From assembly GCA_003645915.1 (NCBI GenBank), contig QNDG01000071.1, positions 1 to 7,092 of the forward strand: a stretch of DNA of 7,092 nucleotides. Direction: 5' to 3'. Positions 1 through 5,593 of this stretch are shown here, piece after piece. The notes below the pieces were generated by a model. The model had not been told where the DNA came from and did no database searches. It saw nothing but the letters and a program-made list of their open reading frames with translations. Source of the stretch: Candidatus Zhuqueibacterota bacterium. GTDB taxonomy: Bacteria > Zhuqueibacterota > QNDG01. How positions within the stretch are numbered: the first letter of the stretch is position 1; each line of letters begins with the position of its first letter. A program made the position numbers and the translations under genes.

Positions 1-24
1 AGGAACAACAGGAATTTTTCAAAT

Positions 25-62
25 TAAAGAGGGCTGCGAATTCAAAATTGCAGCCCTCTTTA
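25..62. terminator. Strong hairpin terminator, probably bidirectional
   Basis: A perfect inverted repeat pairs AAAGAGGGCTGC (26-37) with GCAGCCCTCTTT (50-61), and one more T-A pair at 25/62. The loop is 12 bases. The stem is GC-rich in the middle and ends in A runs on one side and T runs on the other, so either strand gives a stem followed by a T-rich stretch. It lies 22 bases past the stop of the minus-strand PAP2 gene and would end that transcript. It could also end a plus-strand gene entering from the left edge. The hairpin is seen directly; two-way use is inferred. Confidence 0.85.
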
Positions 63-84
63 TATATTAAAATTAAGGGGGTGT

Positions 85-615
85 TTAAAGCATAAGCATA
101 ACACCAAGTCGACCTGAAATAAAACCGAGAAAAGATCCGGCAATAACGTCACTTGGATAATGTACGCCGTTATATACTCTGGAAAAACCAATTATTGAAG
201 CAGTGCTGTACAGAGGAATTGTTATTGAGGGATAAAAATGATTAAATACAGTTGCCATGACAAATGCTCCGGCAGCGTGTCCTGAGGGAAAGCTGAACAT
301 ATCAGGAGCCTTAACAATTGATTTTATCTGAGGTAATGTTAAAAAAGGTCTTATTCTGCGCAATTTTAATTTAAGTAAAATTTGTCCTAATGTCTCTATA
401 AAGAATGCAGCAAAACCGGTACGTACAATAGGAGCGGAATTTCCGCGGTCAAAAATTGCTGTAAGTCCTATTATTGCAGGGTAAAGGTAGCCGTAACCAA
501 AATGGGAGACTCCGAACATTATTCTGTCAACCGGTTTTTTACCGTTCCATTTTGAAATCTGTACGCACAGCCATGTGTCAAATTTGTTAAGATTTTCTAT
601 TAAGTTTTTTACCAT
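85..615 (-). CDS. PAP2-family membrane phosphatase (lipid phosphatase type)
   Basis: This is an integral membrane acid phosphatase of the PAP2 superfamily, which removes phosphate from lipid phosphates such as phosphatidic acid, PGP or undecaprenyl pyrophosphate; the substrate cannot be told from sequence. All three catalytic motifs are intact in the 176-residue protein: KX6RP (K82 to R89-P90), PSGH (110-113) and SRX5HX3D (S145, R146, H152, D156). Hydrophobic segments lie at about 42-54, 66-81, 114-126, 131-144 and 157-176. An upstream ATG at 645 would add 10 residues. I chose the ATG at 615 because AGGAG sits four bases before it, while the longer form would start near the predicted transcription start. 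The gene is alone on its strand and ends just before a terminator. At 176 residues it is compact but normal for single-domain bacterial PAP2 proteins. Confidence 0.93.
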   Translation of the reverse strand: MVKNLIENLNKFDTWLCVQISKWNGKKPVDRIMFGVSHFGYGYLYPAIIGLTAIFDRGNSAPIVRTGFAAFFIETLGQILLKLKLRRIRPFLTLPQIKSIVKAPDMFSFPSGHAAGAFVMATVFNHFYPSITIPLYSTASIIGFSRVYNGVHYPSDVIAGSFLGFISGRLGVMLML

Positions 616-618
616 AGG

Positions 619-624
619 TCTCCT
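619..624 (-). promoter_or_regulatory. Ribosome binding site of the PAP2 gene
   Basis: On the minus strand the sequence reads AGGAGACCTATG, placing AGGAG four bases before the ATG at 615. This decides the start in favour of the shorter protein over the upstream in-frame ATG at 645, which has no comparable site. Confidence 0.75.
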
Positions 625-652
625 GTATCTTGTTTTTATAAACACAGTTTTA

Positions 653-681
653 ATTCTAGCAAAATTCGTACCACATGAAAA
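653..681 (-). promoter_or_regulatory. Candidate promoter of the PAP2 gene
   Basis: On the minus strand TTTTCA (681-676) is followed after 17 bases by TAGAAT (658-653). The -10 matches the sigma-70 consensus at five of six bases and the -35 at four of six. Transcription would begin near 646 and give a leader of about 30 bases with the AGGAG site inside it. Chance matches are likely in DNA this AT-rich, so this is a tentative call. Confidence 0.35.
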
Positions 682-1028
682 TACTGCAATTAAAAGTCGT
701 TTTTTAAGTAAAATTTACAGCTTTATAAATATAGTGAATTTTAATTTATTAGTAAAGTAAATTTTAATGTCCGGCCAATTTATTGTTTAACTTTAAGAGT
801 CATTTTAGCTTTTAATTAGAACATATTTAATCACAGAAGGAATTAATTTTCTGTACTTTAAAAAATTAAATAATTTTAGGCTGCTTTTTGATTATACTTG
901 TTGTTTTCTAAGCTGTAGTGTGATAATTTTAAAATTGGGTTGTTATTTTTACAATGAATTTTTAATTACATTATGTAAAAAAATCAAAACAGGAGAATTT
1001 AATAAATAAAAATAGGTTTAAAAAATTG

Positions 1029-1056
1029 TTGACTTTTGGGGTGAAAGTTTTAATTT
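1029..1056 (+). promoter_or_regulatory. Candidate promoter of the plus-strand gene run
   Basis: TTGACT (1029-1034) is followed after 16 bases by TAATTT (1051-1056), and a perfect TATAAT (1064-1069) lies seven bases further on. The same arrangement occurs before the last gene of the window (TTGACT at 6962, TATTTT at 6985, TATAAT at 6998), which supports a real promoter. If TAATTT is the -10 element, transcription starts near 1063, just before the problematic start of the DUF2085 gene. Strength and exact -10 choice are uncertain. Confidence 0.45.
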
Positions 1057-1068
1057 TTATACATATAA

Positions 1069-1545
1069 TGTTTTTTATCAGGGATCAAAATTATTAAGAA
1101 TAAAAAAATATTTATACTGATACTATTTTTAACAATAATATGGTATGGAGCTATTTTTATCCCCCCTATAGCATATAAGAGTGATTTTATAAGCAAAAAA
1201 ACAGGAGGTGCTGTAATCTGTTTTTTTTCAAATGTATGTCATCAGCAGGAACAGAGATCTTTTAAAATACATGGAGTCCAACTGGCAGTTTGCTCCCGAT
1301 GTACAGGGCTTTATACAGGTTTTTTTGCAGGGGTTATTTTTTACCCGTTTTTATCCGGAAAATTTAAATTTAAAAAATTACTTATTGCAGGGGCTGTTTT
1401 ATTATTTTTGGAATTTATTTTTTCACATCTTTATATGTTTAATTCTTCCAATACAATCAGGTTTTTAACAGGGTTATTACCAGGTTTTGTAGTTGCAAAC
1501 ATATTTATTAGTGCAGCTTATGAAATTACAAAAAACAAGAGGTGA
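1069..1545 (+). CDS. DUF2085 membrane protein; no canonical start codon (possible frameshift)
   Basis: The frame is open from 1069 to the TGA at 1543-1545, about 158 codons, and clearly encodes a DUF2085-type membrane protein of unknown function. Family hallmarks are CHQ (1237-1245) followed by RSF (1255-1263), and CSRCTGLY (1291-1314) before a glycine-rich membrane helix. An N-terminal hydrophobic segment (about 1108-1170) also fits the family. However, no in-frame ATG, GTG or TTG exists until 1408, far inside the domain, so start-codon-based gene finders would miss it. An ATG at 1068-1070 lies one frame off; removing one T from the T6 run at 1069-1076 would join it to this frame. Alternatives are a rare start (ATC 1084, ATT 1090 or 1093), programmed slippage, or real decay. 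The rest of the frame is intact, so I favour a base-call error or an unusual start. Coordinates give the open frame, not a proven start. The next gene begins five bases after the stop. Confidence 0.78.
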   Translation, partial: CFLSGIKIIKNKKIFILILFLTIIWYGAIFIPPIAYKSDFISKKTGGAVICFFSNVCHQQEQRSFKIHGVQLAVCSRCTGLYTGFFAGVIFYPFLSGKFKFKKLLIAGAVLLFLEFIFSHLYMFNSSNTIRFLTGLLPGFVVANIFISAAYEITKNKR

Positions 1546-1549
1546 AAAC

Positions 1550-2053
1550 ATGGAAAATAATGAAAGTAAACTAATACCTTCTTTGGCAGGTGGTGCTGTA
1601 ATTGCAATACTGTCAACGTTTCCGGTTATAAGTGCAGGCAATTGTTTATGTTGTATGTGGGTTATTGCCGGAGGTATTGTTGCGGTTTATCTTTATAATA
1701 AAAATTTACCTGAAAATAAAGAATTAACCCAAAGCGATGCCCTTATTATCGGTGTCCTAAGCGGTATTTTTGGAGCTTTGTTTGCTACATTGATTAATTA
1801 TTTCTTTATTGTAATAGGTTACAGGCCAGGGATGGCTTTTCTGGAATCATTTATTGAATCCAAAAGAGATATAGCACCGGAAGTAAAAGACATGATTGAA
1901 AGTTTCAAGGGTAATGAGGGGTTGTTCGGACCCTTCATTGTCTTTGTACAGCTTGGCGTAAAACTTATTATTTATACGGTCTTCAGTATGCTGGGCGGAG
2001 TTATTGCAGGAGCATTTTTAAATAAAAAACAGGAAAAAAATAAAAATGAATAA
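1550..2053 (+). CDS. Small NCLCC-motif membrane protein, unknown function
   Basis: This is a 167-residue integral membrane protein with no function I can assign. Hydrophobic segments lie at about 8-28, 36-49, 63-90 and 124-157; the last is long enough for two passes. Between the first two sits Asn-Cys-Leu-Cys-Cys (31-35), a tight cysteine cluster that might bind metal or form disulfides. A soluble, acidic and basic loop (about 97-122) separates the last segments, and the tail is lysine- and asparagine-rich. The ATG at 1550 was chosen because AGAGGTG lies just before it; an earlier in-frame ATG at 1493 lies inside the DUF2085 gene and lacks such a site. It overlaps the next gene by eight bases, so translation is probably coupled. 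Proteins of this general type recur in FCB-like genomes, but I know of no studied member. Confidence 0.85.
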   Translation: MENNESKLIPSLAGGAVIAILSTFPVISAGNCLCCMWVIAGGIVAVYLYNKNLPENKELTQSDALIIGVLSGIFGALFATLINYFFIVIGYRPGMAFLESFIESKRDIAPEVKDMIESFKGNEGLFGPFIVFVQLGVKLIIYTVFSMLGGVIAGAFLNKKQEKNKNE

Positions 2054-2570
2054 ATTAATACCTGTTTTTTTGTTTATTATTTTATCACCTTTTTTATTTA
2101 CGTGCTATAACGGGCATGGATTATCTCCTTTTGTCAGCGAGATGAACGGAACAGGTATTAAAGGGCATATCACTTTTACAGGCAAGTGGCCTGATTCAAC
2201 AAAGGAGGTCAGAGTAGCTGTTTTAGACAAATATCCGGAAGGAATCTCTGACCCTGATTCTCTGATGGGATTTGTTCTGAATAATCTGATTGCTTTAAGT
2301 GATACAATCCCGCGGTTTGTAAATGAGTATGATTACTTTATTACGGCAGAAGAAGGGTTTTACGAATGGGTAGTTGTAGTTTGGTTCCCTGATATACCTT
2401 TGTATTTGTTTGGAGTAAGAGAGCTTGGTGCATATTACAGCAGCACTGATGATACCAAACCCTGCCCGGTTTATATTTCAAAAGGAAGTGTAATTTCCGG
2501 CATTGATATCACAGCTGATTTTAAGAATCTGGAAAATAACGCCCCTTTTTTTAAGAGGAATAAAAAATGA
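2046..2570 (+). CDS. Probable lipoprotein linked to the TonB receptor
   Basis: This 174-residue protein starts with a lysine, a hydrophobic stretch (4-18) and Leu-Phe-Thr-Cys (17-20), a loose lipobox, so it is probably exported and lipid-anchored at Cys20. The mature part is beta-rich: a GxIxGxITFTGxWPDS segment (36-51) opens what looks like a small beta-sandwich, and a VISGIDITADF segment (149-159) closes it, a pattern shared with carboxypeptidase-regulatory or transthyretin-like folds. WVVVVWF (108-114) is a central strand. Its ATG lies inside the end of the preceding gene, and its TGA overlaps the receptor's ATG (ATGA at 2567-2570). That coupling suggests a surface or periplasmic partner of the receptor. 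The Shine-Dalgarno site is weak (AGGA at 2031-2034, 11 bases away), consistent with re-initiation. A plain secreted protein is possible, since Thr before the Cys is unusual. Confidence 0.82.
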   Translation: MNKLIPVFLFIILSPFLFTCYNGHGLSPFVSEMNGTGIKGHITFTGKWPDSTKEVRVAVLDKYPEGISDPDSLMGFVLNNLIALSDTIPRFVNEYDYFITAEEGFYEWVVVVWFPDIPLYLFGVRELGAYYSSTDDTKPCPVYISKGSVISGIDITADFKNLENNAPFFKRNKK

Positions 2571-4828
2571 AAAATATTGCTGCCGTAATAATAACTTTTC
2601 TGTTGTTTTTCTCTACTATGTTAAAAGCGGAGCATCAGAGCACTGGTTTGATAAGAGGTGTTGTAAAAGACAAAAAAACAGGTGAACCGCTTATCGGTGT
2701 AAACGTTATAGTAAAAGGTACTGTACTGGGTGCTTCTACGGATAAAAACGGAAGATTTTCAATTCCCGTGTCATTGAAAAAAGCTGTTGTTGAAGCTTCA
2801 ATGATCGGATATATTAAATCCGTAAGGGTATGGGAAAAAGGGCAAAAAGAAATAGTATTCAAATTAAAACAGACAGCTCTTTTGCAGGAGCCATTGATTG
2901 TAACTGCCACTAAGAGTAAAAAATATATAGAAAATTCTCCTGTATCAATTGAAGTTGTTAAAAGACGCGACATAGAAAAAAGAAATCCGGTTACAATTGA
3001 CGAAGTGCTGACCACAACGTCCAGTGTCCGGGTTATTGACGGGCAGCTTGATGTGAGAGGGTCAACAGGTTTTAACTGGTCTGCAGGGAGCAGAGTATTA
3101 CTTCTTGTTGACGGGCATCCTATGATCAGCGGCGATGCGGGCAGTATTAATTGGGATCTTATACCTGTGGATGAAGTTGACAGGGTTGAAATTATGAAAG
3201 GCGCAGGATCTGCGTTGTACGGTTCCAATGCAATGGCAGGAGTTGTTAATGTAATAACCAAAGAGCCGTCAGATGTTTCGAAAACCCGTATAAAAACATA
3301 TCTTGGTATTTATGATGAGCCGGCATATGAGACCTGGGTGTGGACAGGCAGATTTTTACCAGGTATGATAAAAAGAGGAGAAAATATTAATTTAAAGTCA
3401 GCTCTGGGTTTTAAAGGCGTAGATATAACTCATACCAGACACATAGGAAAAGCAGGAGTGCTTTTATCTTTCGGTCAGAAGCAGTCAACAGGTTATCAGC
3501 AGAACGGAGATTTTGTTAAGTATAATGCACTGTTAAAAGTAAAAATGCCGGTAGGGCAGAGAGGGCACCTGGAGATTTCAGGGCAACTGGCAAACAATAA
3601 CCATAGTGATATAATACAGTGGAAGAGCCAGAACTCTCCTCTTGAAGTACCGGAAGATGAATTGGGAAACAGAGTTATTTATAAAAAGAAAAGCTTGTTT
3701 GCAACGTATAAATATCTTGTATCAAAAAAGTGGGCTTTAACAGGTAAGGCTCAGTGGTACAGGTGCGACTGGGAAAACTTTTTTTCTGATAACAGGGACT
3801 ATGCTGTAACAGACAGAACAGGTTTTGAGGTTCAGGCTGATTATGTTTCCGGAGCACACTCTGTAACAACAGGTATTGAAGGCACTTATTACAAGACAAA
3901 TTCTCTTATTTACGGCAACAGATTTGTCTATGACCTGGCATTATATGCTGAAGATGAAATTGCAGTATCAAAAAGAATCAGAGCTATTATCGGAACAAGG
4001 TATGATTATCATGTTATTGATGTAATTTCTCAGGATCAGCAGATAAGTCCCAGAACAGGATTGATTTTTAAACCGTGGAAATATACTTCATTAAGAGCAT
4101 CTGTTGGCCACGGTTTTCGTGCTCCGTCAATTGCAGAAGTGTTTGCAAACACATCTGTATCGGGCTTTCGCGTAGTGGGGAATCCAGATCTTAATAAGGC
4201 GGAAAGGTCGTGGAATTTTGAGACCGGAATCAGGCAGACAATGGCTTTTCCTGCAACCTGTTCAGATACAAAATTTTCAGCAAATCCGTTTAAATGGTTT
4301 TTACAAAAAGCAAACCCTGCATTTATTCTGGATTTGTCTGTGTTCTGGATGCGATATAAAAATATGATTGATGTTACAATGAATCCTGAAAAGCAGGCTT
4401 TCCAGTTTGTAAACCTTGGAAAAGCGCGTAACAGTGGTGTTGAAGTTTTATTAAAAACAGTGTTATTTGATAATTTTTTATCAACAAACTTAGGTTATAC
4501 ATATCTGGATCCAAAAGATCTTGAGACCGGTAAAATGTTAAATTACAGATCGCGCCACAGATTAACAGCAGGATTTGATGTAAACATTAACAATTTCAGC
4601 TTTGGAATGGATTACAAATATGCAAGCAGAATTGAAGAAGTGGTAAATATTTACAATTCCGATGAGAGAGTCCCTGTTTATGTAACTGATTTCAGATCAG
4701 GATATAAATTTTCTCATTTCAGGATAAATTTTGATATTAAAAATCTTTTTAATTATCACTATGTTCTTAGGCAAAGATATTTAGAACCTGTAAGACATTT
4801 TGTGATTACTTTGAGGGGCGAATTATAA
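2567..4828 (+). CDS. TonB-dependent outer-membrane receptor
   Basis: This 753-residue receptor would import a scarce ligand (iron chelate, haem, cobalamin or similar) across the outer membrane using TonB energy. In order: signal peptide (1-21, cleavage near KA/EH), a carboxypeptidase-regulatory-like beta-sandwich (about 27-102, with GxVxDxxTGEPLIGVNV and STDKNGRFSI), a TonB-box-like stretch LIVTATK (110-116), a plug domain (about 122-233, with LDVRG, VLLLVDG, IPVDEVDRVEIMKGAGSALYGSNAMAGVVNVIT in sequence), and a beta-barrel to the end. The barrel carries HGFRAPSIAEVF (515-526) and GNPDLNKAE (538-546), both common in this family, then NLGKARNSGVEV (616-627) near the C-terminal strands. It ends in Leu rather than the usual aromatic residue. 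The barrel is about 500 residues, on the small side and closer to BtuB/CirA-like receptors than to SusC giants. AGAGGAA (2554-2560) precedes the ATG. No frameshift is visible. Substrate remains unknown. Confidence 0.94.
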   Translation: MKNIAAVIITFLLFFSTMLKAEHQSTGLIRGVVKDKKTGEPLIGVNVIVKGTVLGASTDKNGRFSIPVSLKKAVVEASMIGYIKSVRVWEKGQKEIVFKLKQTALLQEPLIVTATKSKKYIENSPVSIEVVKRRDIEKRNPVTIDEVLTTTSSVRVIDGQLDVRGSTGFNWSAGSRVLLLVDGHPMISGDAGSINWDLIPVDEVDRVEIMKGAGSALYGSNAMAGVVNVITKEPSDVSKTRIKTYLGIYDEPAYETWVWTGRFLPGMIKRGENINLKSALGFKGVDITHTRHIGKAGVLLSFGQKQSTGYQQNGDFVKYNALLKVKMPVGQRGHLEISGQLANNNHSDIIQWKSQNSPLEVPEDELGNRVIYKKKSLFATYKYLVSKKWALTGKAQWYRCDWENFFSDNRDYAVTDRTGFEVQADYVSGAHSVTTGIEGTYYKTNSLIYGNRFVYDLALYAEDEIAVSKRIRAIIGTRYDYHVIDVISQDQQISPRTGLIFKPWKYTSLRASVGHGFRAPSIAEVFANTSVSGFRVVGNPDLNKAERSWNFETGIRQTMAFPATCSDTKFSANPFKWFLQKANPAFILDLSVFWMRYKNMIDVTMNPEKQAFQFVNLGKARNSGVEVLLKTVLFDNFLSTNLGYTYLDPKDLETGKMLNYRSRHRLTAGFDVNINNFSFGMDYKYASRIEEVVNIYNSDERVPVYVTDFRSGYKFSHFRINFDIKNLFNYHYVLRQRYLEPVRHFVITLRGEL

Positions 4829-4832
4829 AAAA

Positions 4833-4838
4833 GGGAGG
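4833..4838 (+). promoter_or_regulatory. Ribosome binding site fixing a GTG start at 4846
   Basis: GGGAGG ends seven bases before GTG (4846-4848) but only one base before the in-frame TTG (4840-4842). The spacing supports GTG as the start of the four-helix-bundle gene and makes TTG very unlikely. Confidence 0.75.
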
Positions 4839-4845
4839 ATTGTAC

Positions 4846-5211
4846 GTGTCAGAAAAACTTACAGATTTCAGACAGTTAAATGTTTGGCAGAAGGCTCATA
4901 AACTGGTATTGGAAATTTATGAAATTACAAAGAAGTTTCCAAAAGAAGAGAAAAGCGAGATAGTTTCACGTATGCGTTCAGCTGCAGAGTCTGTACCTGT
5001 GAATATCGGCTCGGGTTTTATGAGAAGAGAACAGGCAGAAAAGGAGAGATTTTATAAATTAAGCCAGGAAGGTATAGAAAAGGTGAAGTATTATCTTATT
5101 TTAACTAAAGATCTGGGGATGTTAAAAGATAATGATGAAATTCTTCTTGCTGCAATGGAGGTGGGGAGAATGTTGACAGGTCTTGTAAGATCAGCAAAAA
5201 TAAATAGTTAA
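4846..5211 (+). CDS. Four-helix-bundle protein (S23 / 23S rRNA IVP family)
   Basis: The 121-residue protein belongs to the four-helix-bundle family first seen in intervening sequences of 23S rRNA; free-standing members are widespread and their molecular role is unknown. Family signs are FRQLNVWQKAHKL (8-20), IYEITKKFPKEE (24-35), SRMRSAAESVPVNI (41-54) and a helical C-terminal half with LILTKDLGML (84-93). Two usual motifs are altered: NIAEG reads NIGSG (53-57), and the conserved GSxxEL turn appears replaced by QEGIEKVKYY (74-83). I chose GTG at 4846 from its ribosome-binding-site spacing. It lies 17 bases after the receptor stop and 34 before the EncFtn start, so it probably shares their transcript. 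No rRNA is nearby, so this is a protein gene rather than an rRNA insertion. Confidence 0.88.
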   Translation: MSEKLTDFRQLNVWQKAHKLVLEIYEITKKFPKEEKSEIVSRMRSAAESVPVNIGSGFMRREQAEKERFYKLSQEGIEKVKYYLILTKDLGMLKDNDEILLAAMEVGRMLTGLVRSAKINS

Positions 5212-5245
5212 ACCCAATTCATTTAATGTAAAGTCAGGAGGCAAA

Positions 5246-5530
5246 ATGGCTGGCGGATTACAGGAGAGTGAGGGGAAACTCTCTGATAAAGTAAAAGATC
5301 TTCACAGGGCAATTGTTTCTCTTGTTGAAGAGCTGGAAGCAGTTGACTGGTATAATCAGAGAGCTGAAGTGTGCAGAGACAAAGAGCTGCAAAATATATT
5401 AATTCACAACAGAGACGAAGAAAAAGAGCATGCTGCAATGCTGCTTGAATGGATACGAAGGAATGATTCTGGTTTTGATAAAGAGATAAAAGACTATCTT
5501 TTTACAGACAAACCTATTGCTCATAAGTAA
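5246..5530 (+). CDS. Encapsulated-ferritin-like protein (EncFtn), tag-less
   Basis: This 94-residue protein closely matches encapsulin-associated ferritins, which dimerise to build a di-iron ferroxidase centre, assemble as a decameric ring, and oxidise Fe(II) for storage inside an encapsulin shell. HRAIVSLVEELEAVDWYNQR (20-39) and HNRDEEKEHAAMLLEWIRRN (54-73) are near-identical to the Rhodospirillum rubrum protein as I recall it. By that alignment the centre ligands are E29, E59 and H62, with E28 and E31 as entry-site residues and W35 and Y36 also kept. The protein ends at YLFTDKPIAHK, so the usual C-terminal tail with cargo-loading peptide is absent, and it is not fused to a shell protein. 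The next gene is a phosphohexomutase, not encapsulin. AGGAGG (5236-5241) sits four bases before the ATG. The TonB receptor two genes upstream fits an iron theme. Family confidence is high; the stand-alone role is inference. Confidence 0.93.
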   Translation: MAGGLQESEGKLSDKVKDLHRAIVSLVEELEAVDWYNQRAEVCRDKELQNILIHNRDEEKEHAAMLLEWIRRNDSGFDKEIKDYLFTDKPIAHK

Positions 5531-5583
5531 ATATTTGGTCAGAGATAATAGATGTAAATAAAAATTGCAGTACTTGAATTAAC

Positions 5584-5589
5584 AGGAGG
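5584..5589 (+). promoter_or_regulatory. Ribosome binding site fixing a TTG start at 5594
   Basis: AGGAGG lies four bases before TTG (5594-5596) and 19 bases before the first in-frame ATG (5609). The TTG start also keeps the N-terminal strand residues seen in this enzyme family. Confidence 0.75.
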
Positions 5590-5593
5590 AGTT

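Larger units (their letters stand above)
616..1067. other. AT-rich divergent intergenic region, no gene found
   Basis: These roughly 450 bases separate the minus-strand PAP2 gene from the plus-strand run. All frames are broken by stops and I see no RNA gene or conserved protein. Small items are an 11-base palindrome GTAAAATTTAC (708-718), a related AAGTAAATTTT (756-766), the repeated string AATTTTAAT (737-745 and 760-768), and an inverted repeat ACAGAA/TTCTGT (833-838 and 849-854) around AATTAATT. A Shine-Dalgarno-like AGGAG (991-995) has no proper start codon after it. Any of these could be operators, but none stands out from the AT-rich background. The region mainly holds the two candidate divergent promoters. 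Confidence 0.6.

Noticed and set aside
1..27. Possible C-terminal end of a plus-strand gene ending at TAA 25-27
   Set aside because: Only eight codons are present and nothing identifies the frame; other frames are also open here. The terminator that follows is compatible with such a gene but does not prove it.
575..760. Plus-strand open frame of 61 codons over the PAP2 start
   Set aside because: It begins with GTG without a ribosome binding site, overlaps the PAP2 start and its Shine-Dalgarno site in antisense, and is biased AT-rich sequence without a recognisable domain.
833..854. Inverted repeat ACAGAA/TTCTGT around AATTAATT as an operator
   Set aside because: Six-base arms in AT-rich DNA are expected by chance, and it lies far from both candidate promoters.
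1201..1220. Strong Shine-Dalgarno-like ACAGGAGGT inside the DUF2085 frame, followed by ATC at 1216
   Set aside because: Starting there would remove the N-terminal membrane helix expected in the family, and the bases encode a plausible Thr-Gly-Gly-Ala stretch. It is kept only as a remote alternative start.
1232..1468. Plus-strand open frame of 78 codons
   Set aside because: It is an out-of-frame shadow of the DUF2085 gene, whose frame carries the conserved CHQ and CSRCTG motifs over the same bases.
2635..3261. Minus-strand open frame of 208 codons within the receptor gene
   Set aside because: It is antisense to the conserved plug domain, lacks a ribosome binding site and has no recognisable domain; likewise the minus-strand frames at 3675-3899, 5223-5438, 5698-6237 and 6274-6504.
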